A stretch of 64,000 nt of DNA. Source: Ryuthela nishihirai (Eukaryota > Arthropoda > Arachnida > Araneae > Heptathelidae). This document shows positions 33,981 through 45,938 of this stretch, one piece after another. Each line of letters starts with the position of its first letter. Position 1 is the stretch's first letter. The stretch spans positions 62,711,901-62,775,900 of the forward strand of contig JAWZYU010000009.1 of NCBI GenBank assembly GCA_038380435.1, given 5' to 3'. The position numbers and the translations under genes are program-made. A model generated the notes under the pieces. It was not told where the DNA came from. It did no database searches and saw nothing but the letters and a program-made list of their open reading frames with translations.

Positions 33981-34569
33981 CGATTAGAAGTTAACGAACG
34001 AACTGTTTACTCTGACGGTGAAGTTGCCATTCAACGAAAATTAATATCTCATAATATTGTAACATGCATTTCGACTTAACAATAACATTTGGCGATCTGG
34101 CAAGTGAACTGCATTTCACAGTTACACCTGGTGCAACGCTAACTGATGTTAATGTTCCTTTTTCTCGTCATTTTAACCCTTTGCATTTGGAGCAACATAT
34201 TCCGCACACCGTGAAATCTTAAGAGTGACTTGAGAAAAAAATTCCTTTACTGAATAACAACACTTCTAAGAATAACCAGGGCTAAATAACCAAGTCTCCT
34301 CGGTACCGTTTTCCAACTCCGGTCTAAAGCAGTACAATTCTACGTGTTACACTGGTTTCTTCTACTACCTGAACGGGTAAACTTTGCGATGCTATTCCTA
34401 AATTTGGTGACGTCACTGTTATGTTCGAACTTTTAATGCATGTTCTCACTTGATTAAACACCAAAAGTCATTGTCAGATTCGCAACTACAATTCTATAGA
34501 AATGTCTGTAAATATTTCGCTTTGTTCTTTACCAGATGTTTTACTACGGACTGCATCATGATATATTTC
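33981..34569. other. Sequence without recognised features
   Basis: Nothing recognised. Its right part may belong to the mariner-type relic that follows. Confidence 0.3.
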
Positions 34570-35130
34570 CATGAACTCCCTAAAACATTACACGAACCTC
34601 CAAGGGATTCGCGAACGACTGATCAAGTGGAATCAAGCTTCTAATTCTAGCTTCTAGTGAAATGAGCCAGGAAAAGCTCCCATCACCATCAGGAACCATC
34701 AGAATCTTTAGCCGTCGGTAACAGACCATCGGCCTTGTACCGTTCATTAGACAGGCGCCACACATCCGCTGGTCCACTTGATGGAAATGCAGTGTACGAT
34801 ATCTCACACTATATCACGTTTCTCTACTATTCGCCGATCAACTATACTCTCAAAATGACACTAAGTGGCGTGATGATCGGTTTGTGCAAAGCAACTCGGC
34901 TATGATATCCAGTCATATGAAATTCTCTACGGTTAGTTCCTCGTAATACTGGCTGTGACGACGCAGAATAAACTATTCACATAGTTCATCGGCTGTTGCT
35001 CCTCTCTTGCTCTTAGCAGTGTCCAAGCTAATATTTGCATTCTTCTGGTCGAATATGAACTTACGTCCTCTGTTGCTGTTCAACAATGATTTTTTTTTCC
35101 ATTCTTTCCCCAGTTTGGCATGCCCTTTTA
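34570..35130 (-). pseudogene. Tc1/mariner transposase relic
   Basis: On the - strand, fragments of a Tc1/mariner-type transposase appear in shifting frames. Near 34920-34890 is FHMTGYHSRVALHKPII, like the region joining the DNA-binding and catalytic domains. Near 34800-34725 are AFPSSGPADVWRLSNERYKA and DGLLPT. A block with SWLISLEARIRSLIPLDQS follows near 34670-34610. The first catalytic motif is reduced to a CEIS-like remnant and the second and third are not visible. Terminal repeats were not found. Confidence 0.55.
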
Positions 35131-35341
35131 AATACGTCATCTTGACTCATTAATAAACTATGCTGTCTTTGTCACTAAAACATCAGCAAAAATAACCCCA
35201 ACAGTTACATCTCGTCCAAAGTCAATGAAGTTTTTCTCCTCTTGGAGCCTAATGCTGTATCTTAAAAGTGCACTCTTGGGCTGTCCTCTTCTGCCTATAT
35301 CTCCAGAGGACTCCGTGGAAGAGATTCGCATTGCTTTACAG

Positions 35342-35855
35342 CAGAGGTTCCCAAACTTCTTTGTCCTACCGTCCCCCTTTTTAGAAAAAAAAATTACTCA
35401 GCGCCCCCCTGGAAATCTACCTTCTTTAAGCGAACAAACAGAAAGATGTAGTGACAAGTTTGCGTTCTTTTATGTATCTATATTTCTACCTACGTCCTGT
35501 AACATATTAAAGAAAGATGTTGTTGTAAATAAGACATCTTAAAGCTTGATATTATAAAGTTATTTATTAAAATCAACCATAGTAACATTCGCATTTACCC
35601 ACAGAAAATTAAGATAACGAAGGATAATTTTATGTGTTTATTTGGAAAATAAAGTAATCACTACGACTTTAACTTTTATGTTACACATGTTACACAACAC
35701 ATGAAACATGTACGAACGGGTTTTCACGATTTTCTTATCTTCCCTTCTTTCTTTATGCTTTCACTGCCCCCCAATTGTACCCGAGGCTTCTACCAACCCC
35801 CTGGATCGTTTCAACGCCCCCCAGGGGGCGGTATCGCCCACTTTGGGAAATATTG
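35342..35855. mobile_element. hAT-like MITE, 514 bp, with 8-bp target duplication
   Basis: Ends: CAGAGGTTCCCAAACTT and the inverted CACTTTGGGAAATATTG. Flanks: CTTTACAG (35334-35341) and CTTTACAA (35856-35863), matching at 7 of 8. C-rich GCCCCCC motifs lie under both ends. It is non-coding. It differs from the MITE at 15895. Confidence 0.85.
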
Positions 35856-35914
35856 CTTTACAATAATCAAGGTTTATTAGAGGTTCAAGACTAAAAGTCA
35901 GTAGAGTCATTTCT

Positions 35915-35990
35915 GGGGTTTTTATAATAATTTCATCCAACTCCATTTTTGCCCTAATATCTCGTTTTTAAATTTATATTAAAACCTTTC
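35915..35990. repeat. Flank duplicated with a SINE A copy, copy 1
   Basis: TTTTTATAATAATTTCATCC onward matches the sequence just before the SINE at 37754. The SINE and its upstream neighbour occur together twice. Confidence 0.75.
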
Positions 35991-36066
35991 AGATGGCAGA
36001 GTGGTTAACGCGCTTGGTTAGTCATTTAAAGGATCTTTGTAAGATCCACGGATAAAGCAGAGATTC
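35991..36066 (+). repeat. SINE family A, 5' fragment
   Basis: GATGGCAGAGTGGTTAACGC is a diverged head, followed by a weak B-box-like GTAAGATCCACGG. Confidence 0.7.
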
Positions 36067-36080
36067 TTTAGCGTTGGCTT

Positions 36081-36270
36081 TGGATTGTTTTACCTCTGAG
36101 CGGCAATTTTATTAAAAGACCAGGACCCCAAGTGTTAGAGAAAGTTGGATAAGAGGATAAACTGGAAAGCTGCTAGGATACAGATGTTAGATCCCGTCAA
36201 GGCCACCCAACGAACTTGGGTAGTGCTGATTACTACCAACAGCACTACCGACTGAGCTAACCTCCGCCTC
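36081..36270 (-). repeat. SINE family B, internally deleted
   Basis: The distal end (TGTTTTACCTCTGAGCGGCA) and the head (GCTCAGTCGGTAG on the - strand) are present. About 190 bp of body are missing. A hairpin at 36219-36249 marks the deletion point. Confidence 0.75.
36219..36249. repeat. Hairpin in a SINE B copy
   Basis: The arms GGTAGTGCTG and CAGCACTACC are exact, with an 11-nt loop. The right arm contains normal SINE head sequence. Confidence 0.8.
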
Positions 36271-36329
36271 ACTTTTGGTGGGCATCAAACTCAGCTGGGA
36301 TTCAAGCCTCAGCTTAAGGCTCGGTCCTC

Positions 36330-37675
36330 ATGATCGAGAACATAACAGGTTATTTTTTCGAACACTCTCACTTTTTTAAAATGCAAAAACTCTCAAAATC
36401 TTAAAGTGATTCAGGCTTCTCTGAACCTATCAAAGGCACTTCCACTATGTGTAACAATTAACAAGTATCCCCTATTTGAAACATATAATTGATACGTAAA
36501 AAGTTGTAGAGTGTGATTCATTCAACTTTGAATATAGTTCAGATGTTGCATAAAGAAGGGCTGTGGTATAGCTTTAACCCTTCCAGGATCAAGGACGTAT
36601 ATAGACGTTTTTTGTACAACACAAGAAACTTCGATTTCTTTTTAAATTGCTGTTTGAAAAGTTTCCTACACATATTTTTTAAAAATAATGTTTTTTTTTT
36701 TCATTTGATGATTATTTTATTAAACTACAATAAAATTGATTTGATAAAAAGTCATCTGATTGTCATAGTTTAGAAGCGCTATACGGTATTCCCGATTTGT
36801 TTGTTAACGTTACTTTGTATTGAAGCAATCAGCTGATTTATGCTCACCAATTTGATTTGAACTATTATCAATATATATTTTCCTTAAAGTTTCGAAAATC
36901 TCATAAAAATTAACAAAAACTGCTATTTTTAAAAATGGAAGATTTTGGAAGCTATGATAAAACATGTATCTATTTTGTTGGTATATCACTATATAAAGTG
37001 TTATTAAAATTAATATGTTACTACAATGTTCATATTTTTACTTCAGTAAAATTCAGAATTAAATTCTCTTTAATTTGGTATATAACATAACCTACTTCTG
37101 TTGATTAGTTATTTATTAAAAATATTCTAAGTTGACTTGTTTATTGGACTATGTAACAAGCCTGGACTTTTCCCAAAGTATGGTACGGAGAAAAAAATTA
37201 CGAAACGGAAGAAATATTTAGTTTAATCAAAAACCTTTTTTTTGTTACTTAAAAATAAATAACCTTTCTATTCATGTGCATTATAATCATTTATGACTTT
37301 TAGCTTTTCTAAATAAATTTTAATTTTTATTGCCAGATGCATTTTTTTAAATACACGACTCTAAAAATGTCCTATTCAAATAAAACTAATCGTCTTTTTC
37401 GTTAAACATTTTATTTTCAGAAAATCCAGAATTATATGCATAGTCCAGAATATATGCTGATTAATTTGGCATATAACATGTCATAATTCCTTTCATTAAT
37501 TATTTGACAAAAAGTGCTAAATTTATTTTTTTTTTGACTGATCAAGAGTGAAAAGATAGCTGGACCTGGGAAGAGTTAAGAATAAGAGAAGTTGTGACTG
37601 AAAGCAGTTCTCAGAATGAATTGGAATGCCGTAAGGGTTATTGAAGAATTGATTTCGAATATTAGAATTCTGATG
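36330..37675. other. AT-rich sequence without recognised features
   Basis: Nothing recognised. Confidence 0.35.
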
Positions 37676-37679
37676 GTTT

Positions 37680-37753
37680 AAACGTTTATAATAATTTCAT
37701 CCAACTTCATTTATGCACTAATATCTCTTTTATAGATTAATATTAAAACATTT
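37680..37753. repeat. Flank duplicated with a SINE A copy, copy 2
   Basis: Counterpart of 35915-35990. Confidence 0.75.
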
Positions 37754-37918
37754 CCTGTGGCAGAGAGTTTAGCGCGCTTGGTTAATGATTTAAAGGATCA
37801 GGGTAAGAAGCCCCAGATAAAGCATGGATTTTCTTGTGTTGTTTTCTAGTTTTCCCTCACAAAATTTATCAATGGCAATAGATAGTGATAGTTTTCTGTA
37901 GCAGCTCCGTGGCAGAGA
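37754..37918 (+). repeat. SINE family A, diverged
   Basis: The head TGTGGCAGAGAGTTTAGCGC, a GCATGGATTTTCTTGTGT segment and a decayed CTGTAGCAGCTCCGTGGCAG body are visible. Confidence 0.75.
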
Positions 37919-37994
37919 ATTATTAATAATAATTTAAAGATATTATGTAGATAAATCATCTACATAAAGAGATAGTCGGTAGTATTTTACTTCA

Positions 37995-39065
37995 GCCCGG
38001 GGTGGCTCAATCGGTTGCGCGCCAGGCTGGTAATCTGCAGTTCCCATGTTGGAGTCGCATTTGGACAGCGCAAGATATTTATCTCCGCAAAACGTTCCGC
38101 TCTGCTCTCGACCAATAGGGGATACCGATGGGTTTCGAAAAAGCACCGTTCGTCGGATGGAACATTAAGCCACGGCTCAGTGTGAGACAAAGCTATATCC
38201 TGTGCACGTTAAAAGCACGCTCGATGGCCTTGATGGGAGGTTACCACCTGTCTTCTAACAGCTGCCCAGTGGGTACCCTTCCCCCAACCTACTCAGCACT
38301 CGGGGTCCTTGTGGCCCGTGTGAGACAGAACCATACCCTGTGCAAGTTAAAAACACGTTGGGTAGCCTTGATGGGAAGCTACCACCTGTCTCCTAACAGC
38401 TGCCCAGTGGGCACCCTTCACCCAATCTACTCAGCACTCGGGGTCCTCGTGGCCCATGTGAGACAGAACCATACCCTGTGCACGTTAAAAACACGTTGGA
38501 TGGCCTTGATGGGAGGCTACCACCTGTCTCCTAACAGCTGCCCAATGGGCACCCTTCACCCAACCTACTCAGCACTCGGAGTCCTTGTGGATCGTATGAG
38601 ACAGAACCATACCCTGTGCACGTTTAAAACACGCTGGATGGCCTTCATTGGACCACCTGTCTCCTACCACCTATCTCCTAACAGCTGCCCAATAGGCATC
38701 CTTCCCCCCAACCTACTCAACACTCCTTCTACTTGTGGCCCGTGTGAGACAGAACCATACCCTGTGCACGTTTAAAACAAGCTGGATGGCCTTCATTGGA
38801 GGTTACCACTTGTCTCCTAACAGCTGCCCAATGGGAACCCTTCCCCCCAACCTACTTAGCACTCGGGGTACTTGTGGCCCGTGTGAGACAGAACCATACC
38901 CTGTGCACGCTAAAAACGCGCTGGATGGCCTTGATGGAAGTCTACCACCTCAGAGTAGGTTGGGGGAAGGGTACCCACTGGGCACCCTTCCCCCAATCTA
39001 TTCTGAGGGTCCTTAAGGCTGGCCATTTAGTCCATTGTGTGCAAAATTCTGCCGCTTCCAGGTAA
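37995..39065 (+). repeat. SINE family B with an internally expanded 138-bp array
   Basis: The head (GGGGTGGCTCAATCGGTTGC) and proximal body are normal to about 38180. Then a body segment beginning GTGAGACA repeats at 38182, 38320, 38458, 38596, 38744 and 38883. Spacing is 138, 138, 138, 148 and 139. The normal SINE end with GGTAAAACAA follows near 39060. The long frame 38128-38775 exists because 138 is a multiple of three and is not a gene. Confidence 0.93.
38952..39004. repeat. Hairpin at the end of the SINE array
   Basis: AGAGTAGGTTGGGGGAAGGG is followed by its inverted copy ending ATCTATTCT. The right arm has normal SINE orientation. Confidence 0.85.
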
Positions 39066-40208
39066 AACAATTCAACTAACTATTTCAATACGAAAACAAA
39101 GTTCTGTTTTTAGGGTTAATGTTAATTGTGATTATTCTGAGTTCTATGTGATAATAATAGTGCGAATTACGAGCCAAATAATTAGTCTACGAGTACTTCA
39201 ATTTATGTCATGAAAATATCATTTATAAAAAGGTTCCAAGACAAAAGCCAAGTTTATATTCAGGAATATTCTAATCCTTCAGTTTTTCAATTAACACACA
39301 AAATTATGCGGAAATTATTCTTGAATGAAAAGCATCATTTTAATTAAAGTAATCTGACCTGTTATTGTTCTGTAGATTATTACCGCTAGTGAAAAAAAAT
39401 GGGGTTTGTTGATGAGGACATATTCAAACTTGTTCACAGACAACGACTCTTATTATTAAAATCTTGCGACGAAAATTAAACTAAGCCTAAAATGCATGAA
39501 TGGCATAAATTGATATTTTTTTTCTTTTTTGCAAAATACGTCCTTTTTAATTAAAGTTTTCGAAACACGTGGTTTGTAATTAAAGTTTGAATATTGCGTA
39601 AAAGGTTAGAGGTTTGAAATGAATTTTCATTTATGTGTCTGACAGGAGAGTGTTGTAAAGAGATAATTCTTGAACGGTGTAAATCAGAAGGCTTAGTTGG
39701 CAATAATCTGTACACAATGCTAATTGTAAAAAAGGAACTCGCTCAAGGAAGAACTAGTTTAATTAAAATATTATTATTACATGTAAATGATATTTCATTT
39801 TCTTTTAATCGATGATTTACAAAACTAGGAATATCAAAACGGGTGTTTCGTTTCTAAAATACATTGAATAATCATTGCAATGCAAAAAGTTTTTTGGTAG
39901 ATTTTTTCTGAGTTTGATTATAACTAGAAGAATAACATATCTCCTATGGCGAATATGGGATATTAGTTTTTAGAGAAAATGGGGTTTTCACTTTCTGAAC
40001 AATTTCTACCCTTTACCAATAGTAATTCGTAGTAATGAGTGATTTTAAAGTTAAAATAATAATTTGTTATTTGCCCTATACAACACGAAAATAATTTTTC
40101 ATTTATCCCTTAAAATCTAAAATATTTGCTTTTTCTCATCCCCAGAGTTAAGAGGTAAATCAGTCAGTGTATATAAAATAAAGTAATGCATTTTTTATTA
40201 TATATACA
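39066..40208. other. AT-rich sequence without recognised features
   Basis: Nothing recognised. Confidence 0.35.
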
Positions 40209-40350
40209 CCACCTCAAGCAGCTGCTTGCCACAAAGGTTTGACAGGAGACTGTCAGTTTATATGCCATAGTTAGAAGTCTGTGAGGATGGTAGGACCTCA
40301 GGAGAAAGGCAACATGAACATCCATGCCTATCTGGGACTCGAACCTTTAG
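40209..40350 (-). repeat. SINE family A, inverted copy
   Basis: CCTCAAGCAGCTGCTTGCCA through GGGACTCGAACC is the reverse complement of the family A tail, body and B box. The A box is missing. Confidence 0.85.
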
Positions 40351-41046
40351 TTGCAAAAAAAGATTCGCCACCCCATTTGGGGGAAGGGCGAAATTAATTA
40401 TATGTCATCACGATCTTGGTAACCTTTGCATTTCACCACCAGAATTTCAAATTTCTAGCATGATTACATTGCTTACAATATTCGTTAAAAACGAGCCCAT
40501 TTTTAAACTTTTACACCGTTAGAGGCGGAATTATAGCTATTCGGAGATTCCGAAAGTACGAAGCGTAAAACTTCGTCAATACCTATGCAACCCAAAAAGA
40601 ATTTTTTAATTTATCGCTAAAAACAAAGAAGATGAATGTCTACAGACAAAACGACAAATAAAAATCATTAGTTCGTTTTTTTCTGAAAACGATCTGAAAT
40701 AGTAGCATTTTTCTGTTAACGGTTGCTGTATTTCGTTCCCTAAAAGTAGAAATAGAAGACGCTACGTGCATCTTAAGGTCGCGTAATTAACTTCATAACC
40801 TCTCGTCAGACGAATCTCAACAGCAATAGTTAGGTTGGTCAAGGTGTAAGGTCCTGACACAATTCCAGGAGATTGTTAGTTCACATCAGACAATATTCAA
40901 TTTTCTTCAGCTAATTCTTAAACAACATATAATTTTTTTTATCTAACTGGTATATGGACATCTTAAAAATGTGATCCAAATTATCGCTTTAAAGCGATAC
41001 TTTTTAGCAAACTGTTACTAATAGACATGTAATAATGATAATAATA
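40351..41046. other. Sequence without recognised features
   Basis: Nothing recognised. Confidence 0.35.
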
Positions 41047-42146
41047 AGCTAACCGGACAAAAAAATTGTCATATCCCGCCGTAAGAGGGTTACGTCCGTT
41101 CGACAGCAACAGAGGGTGCACTAGTAATAAACGCGTCCTACAAATAACCGTGCCATGCGCTAAGGGGTTCATACAGTAACAAGAAGTGATTGTGCCACGT
41201 GTGTGTTAGTAGCTCCATGAAATATGGGTCGCGCCAAAGATACGAATGAGTGGCAAAAAGGTATTGCGTATGGCCGAGCCAAAGGGCATAGTGTACAAGA
41301 AGTTGCGGCCTTTGCAGGTGTGTTGAAACGTATTGTCCAAAGGTTGTTCCAGTAGTGGCGTACATTGCAGTCCATCGCTAATCGTCGCCAGAACTGCAAT
41401 AGAAAGACTGTGATCACCAATAGGAACCGTCGCAGTGTGTCAAGGCTGCATGGCTACAGTGGGCACGGTGCCATGAAGACTGGACTGTCGACTCTTGGAA
41501 GCGTGTGATCTGGTTGGATGAGTCACGTTTTTGCTTGTACTCGAATAGTGCAAGGCGACGGGTACATCGTAAGTTGCATGAAGCCTTCCATGCGAATTTC
41601 AAACGTGTGTGCAAGGTTCTGATCAAGCTGAAGAAGACTCTGTGATGTTCTGGGGGTGTTTCACGTACGAGGAAATGGGTCCTTTGATTGCGGCGACGTC
41701 GCACTTGAAACAGAAGGGCTATATGAAGTTACTGAACTACCACATGTTGTCTTTTCTGCAGCATCTCCACAATGAACCCCAGAAAGATACCCCAGTCTTC
41801 CAAGACGACAATTGTCGCGTGCACAGGGCTCGAAGTATGTTGAATTGGCACGACGAGCATTCTGAAGTCTTCGAACATCTCGACTGGCCCGTCAAATCCC
41901 CGAATTTGAATCCAATAGAAAATTTGTGGAACTATTTGGGCAACGAGTGAAGCACCATTCCAGCCATCTGGCCGAACTGTGGCATTTGCTGTTGGAAGAA
42001 TGGATGAATATCGATATGCACTACATCCGCTCACTGGTGGCATCCATGCCAGACAATATTGCGGCTGTTCTTCGGTCGCACGGAGGCGTTACATGATATT
42101 AGGTGACATTCGGCCAGGGGTGACGTAATTTTTTGCCCTGTGAGCT
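41047..42146 (+). mobile_element. Tc1-like DNA transposon, 1.1 kb
   Basis: TA flanks lie at 41045-41046 and 42147-42148. The left end reads AGCTAACCGGACAAAAAAAT. The right end read inward is AGCTCACAGGGCAAAAAATT. It encloses a broken transposase that nearly fills the element. Confidence 0.85.
41224..42095 (+). pseudogene. Tc1-like transposase, third lineage
   Basis: The start at 41224 reads MGRAKDTNEWQKGIAYGRAK, followed by VQEVAAFAGV (helix-turn-helix region). The catalytic domain is clearest at 41609-41950: VMFWGCFTYEEMGPLIA, the second Asp motif VFQDDNCRVHRARS (41800-41840), and SPNLNPIENLWNYLG (41896-41940) with the third acidic residue. After a stop at 41948-41950 the last block continues in another frame: EWMNIDMHYIRSLVASMP, ending AVLRSHGGVT before a TGA at 42093-42095. 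The middle (about 41350-41600) has several frameshifts. Confidence 0.88.
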
Positions 42147-43003
42147 TATAACCTATACTAAATATTAACACATATGACCAATATTTGAAATATGCAATAA
42201 AACTTAGATATTAAAGAGTAAATAAATATGCTTTTTATGAGTTATTGTTTCAAGATTATAATTAAGTGTAGGTCGCCAAAAATAGGGCCGGATTTAGCGA
42301 CGGGCGTCAAGGGCTCCATAACCCCATCGCTCTTTAACAATGCTAGTAAGGCTAATGGAGAGAAAATTTATAATACTTGTGCATATTTTGCGAAGTTTTC
42401 AAAAAATAAAAAAGTGAAAAATAAAGACTTCTAAAATGTAGGGGTAAACTTTATAAATAGAATGAAAATACAGTCTCTCCCCCCACCAGGGTTGTTTAAA
42501 ACAATTTAAAACCAATACACCATCATATTGCATACGAATTTCCATCAACTGTTTGAATTGGCAATTAATCTAAAGTTTTGGCAGACTCTAAGAAACGGTA
42601 CTTAATTAACTAGTAATGGGGTGAATGAAAGTTATTGTTATGAATTGAATCATAAAAGATACGTGATTTGTATTGAAAACCAGGGTAAGTAACGTAAGGA
42701 AATTTCAAACGTCTTTGAGTTCGTTAATCTTGGTCTGTTTTAAAAAGTAAAGGGACTATAAAAATTTCTACCAGGATCACAATCAAAAAACAAGTATGTA
42801 TTAATATATGAAATAAATTTCGAAGAAAGACAGATAGCCAAAATATGTATGTTTCATGAATCAAATGAATTGGTCCACAGTATTCCTTTGGAAATATTCG
42901 AATTGCCTAAATTATGTAACACAGTATTGGAATTTTGTTTTATTTTTCGCTTTTAAACTCATATATGTTTTTTTTTTTTGAGAACGATATTTTTAAGATT
43001 TCA
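42147..43003. other. AT-rich sequence with a dispersed repeat fragment
   Basis: 42280-42480 (starting GGGCCGGATTTAGCG, containing ACTTGTGCATATTTTG) resembles 51034-51170. Nothing else is recognised. Confidence 0.4.
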
Positions 43004-43381
43004 GTTACGTTGTTTTTACCTCTGAGCCGCCTTTTTTACACGTATTGCGCTAAATGGCCAAGTCACAAGGACTTCGAGGCTTAGAGAAGTTTGGTAGGTC
43101 GAGAGGTTGGGTGGAGAGGATCAACTAAACAGCTTTTGGGAGACAGATGGTAGTCTCCCTTCAAGGCTATCCAGTAGTTTCTTTCAAGTGCATATGTTAT
43201 GGTTCACCTGCACACGGAGCTCTGTCTTAACGTCCCATCCGATGGACGGCGGCCTTTCCAAACCCATCTGTACCTCCTACTGACAGGGGGCAGGGCGGGA
43301 AGTTTTTCGGAGCTAAATCACAACGCTGGCCCAGCTGGGACTCGAGCCTGGGAACTTCAGATTACGAGACACCCCCACCTT
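43004..43381 (-). repeat. SINE family B, head truncated
   Basis: The body and distal end are complete and the B box reads GGCTCGAGTCCC on the - strand. The A box is lost near 43375. Confidence 0.88.
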
Positions 43382-43542
43382 ATTTTTAAGTTACAACGCA
43401 TGTTCGCTTTATAAGAGCTTATGACCTGCAGAATGTCATAGGCCACCACATACTATTATATCTTTCGTCTTCCCCTCAGAGGGGAAGAAGAACTTAAAGG
43501 GATCTGTCGAAAAGGGTTGTAAATCAAATGAACGTTTATGAT

Positions 43543-43742
43543 ATGTAGTGGTTAGCACGCTTGGCTACTGATCTAAGGGACCTGGGTTCGAGCCCCGGAT
43601 TTAGGCATGGATGTGTGTGTGTGTCGTTTTTCTGCTGAGGTCCTGCCATCCTCTCAGATCTCCTACTGTGGCATATAAACTGACAGGTTCCTGTCAGACC
43701 TCTGTGGCAAGCAGCTGCTTGAGGGGGTATTTATTTTTTTTT
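43543..43742 (+). repeat. SINE family A, near full length
   Basis: TAGTGGTTAGCACGCTTGG, a good B box (GGTTCGAGCCCC), a GTGTGTGT expansion, and the GGGGGTATTTA end followed by T-rich sequence. Confidence 0.9.
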
Positions 43743-43948
43743 ATTTCTCTAAAAGAAGGGGGAGAAGGTAGAAGGGCTTTTTAATGGCAAAATCCTCATT
43801 CTAGTGACAGAAGTCACTAAAAAATTAAAAATTAAATTATACATATATGATGTCATCCCATATGTTTTCTAAAAAGTTAAAATTAAAACAAATAATACCA
43901 AATATGATTTAATTACTTACCCAATTCATACAAACTTCAAAAAAAAAA

Positions 43949-44192
43949 AGGGCAGGAGTGACTCAGTTGGTAGCGCGCCGGGGTTATAATCTGCAGTTCC
44001 CAAGTTCTAATCCTAAGTGTGCTTGGGTTTAGGTTTATCTCCTCTAATCTCCACCCTCTTGTGAGAAAAAGGATAACGTTGGGACATTAAACTTTGGCAT
44101 CATGTGTAGGAGAGTGATATATTGTTCACGGTGAAGAACATCCAGAATAGCCTTGACGGAACGCTCCCATATGTCTTCTAAGAGCTGTCCAG
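43949..44192 (+). repeat. SINE family B, + strand copy, 3' truncated
   Basis: The head GTGACTCAGTTGGTAGCGCG is well preserved. The body stops at GAGCTGTCCAG followed by a T run. Confidence 0.85.
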
Positions 44193-45129
44193 TTTTTTTT
44201 TCTAAGGTAAGGTACCATAACTGGTGTCTCTTGGCAATTGGACAAAATATTTCGGTGTACTTTGTAAATAATATGAATTGCGCAACAGATTTCTTCAATA
44301 ATATCGTTTTATTTCACCTTTATTTTTTTTTACTTTTTAGTGGGTGAATAGTTTTTTAAAATCTTTAATCAATTTATTTTTTGAATAAGCTGACAAGGTG
44401 TATAGCACTAGTGAAGATATTTATCGTTAAGTGATTATAAGTACTTGGATTTCATTTTTCAACAACTTTGTTCCAGTATTTGGCTGGTGATGGCTAAAAT
44501 CATAAGGACATATTCGTGACAATCTATTTGTTAAACATAGTTTTTGAAAACTATTGTTTAACGAATAGATTGGCACAATCTATACAAATAGATAGTAACA
44601 TAGTTAATTATCAGTATGTTACTATCAATATGTTACTGTCTATTTGTATAATATACCAATACATAGTTAATTATCAGGATTAAGAAAGTTTACAGGAGAA
44701 TCTTGCGATATGTCCTTAATACCTATGCAGCTTTCTGCTAGATTTCTAAGCAAGAGCGAATTTTAGGGAAAATTCCTTCTTAGGGTGTATCATTTAATTA
44801 GTGGATTGCCTTCAACAGCAATTAGCAGGCTTTAGTATGAGTTAATACATGATATGTGGCAATACAACGATGAAGCAATGAGGGCAACTTGCAACACGTT
44901 GTCCTATCGTCAAAAACAGGCCCTGATCTAGAAAAAAGATAACGGGTGAATCAATTGACTTAATCGAGACGGAAAAAAAGTATTGGGAGGACAAGAAACT
45001 GTATTTCCATTGCAATATAACTAAGGGGGAGGAGGGCATTCCCTCCTTGACTCACTCCTATATCCGGCCGCGGTTCACAAGTAACAACATAACAGTAAGC
45101 AATCAATCTCTATCGTTTTCTCGCTTTTA
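44193..45129. other. AT-rich sequence with a double hairpin
   Basis: 44520-44572 and 44575-44660 each fold into imperfect hairpins (arms about 25 and 30 nt). ACATAGTTAATTATCAG occurs twice, at about 44597 and 44662. No gene is recognised. Confidence 0.55.
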
Positions 45130-45497
45130 GTTGCTTTACCAGTGAGTGTCACTTTTTTGCACACAATAGGCTAAATGGCCAGGTCACAAAGCTCAGAGAA
45201 GATTGGGGACTTACTAAAACAGCTGTTGGGAGACAGATGGTAGGGTCTCATTAAAGCCATACCGCGTGTTCTTTAACGTGCACAGAGTATAGCTCTCTCA
45301 CACACACACGGAAGTACGTCTTAACGTCACATCCGACAGACGGCGACCATTCCAAGTCTATTGGTTCATCATAGACATAGACTATTGTTCAGGGCTGGGA
45401 ATTTTTCGGAGATAAATTTCAACGCTGGCCCATCTGGGATTCGAACCTGGGAACTTCAGATTACGATCCTGGCGCGCTACCAACTGAAGACCACGCT
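45130..45497 (-). repeat. SINE family B
   Basis: The body and head are recognisable, with GGTTCGAATCCC on the - strand. A CACACACACA expansion lies near 45300. Confidence 0.87.
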
Positions 45498-45562
45498 CTT
45501 CTCGCTTTCGACAGCTGTTTTTTGTAGCTCTGGCTCACCTGAAAACTCAATAATGGTATGTG

Positions 45563-45733
45563 CGATGCGTTACTATGTTCGGCGAGGCTTTAGTTGTACA
45601 CAGACAGTCGCACAAATGACTGGAGAACAGTGCTTGAAATGAAGTACGATTTTCAAGTGGCACAAATTCTTCACAGTCAGGCGCGATTCCGTGGAGGACA
45701 ACCCCAAGATCTGGGCAACCAAACACTCAACCT
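45563..45733 (+). pseudogene. mariner transposase N-terminal fragment
   Basis: The frame reads MRYYVRRGFSCTQTVAQMTG, then after one TGA IFKWHKFFTVRRDSVEDNP. This is the N-terminal helix-turn-helix region of mariner transposases (compare the KWHxxFxxGRxSVEDDPR pattern of the family). The catalytic domain is absent. The fragment lies between two family B SINEs in opposite orientation. Confidence 0.7.
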
Positions 45734-45737
45734 GATT

Positions 45738-45938
45738 CTCCTGCACATGCGACAAGGTTTAGCATCCTATCCGGAGCAATGTGCCCTTTCCAAATCCATC
45801 GATGTTCCTCTTTCTTACCGAAGGCAGCAGGGTTGGGGTTTAGCGGAGATAAATCTCGACGCTAGCACAAGTGGAACTCGAATCTGGGAACTGCAAATTA
45901 CGAGTCAAGCGCTTTATCGCCTAAGCTAACCCCCTGCC
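45738..45938 (-). repeat. SINE family B, head half
   Basis: Sequence from the middle of the body to the head (AGATTCGAGTTCC, then a decayed A box on the - strand). It abuts the mariner fragment. Confidence 0.8.

Noticed and set aside
38128..38775. 215-codon open frame that looks like a repeat protein
   Set aside because: It lies wholly in a SINE B copy whose 138-bp body segment is tandemly repeated. The period is a multiple of three, which keeps the frame open. No protein family fits.
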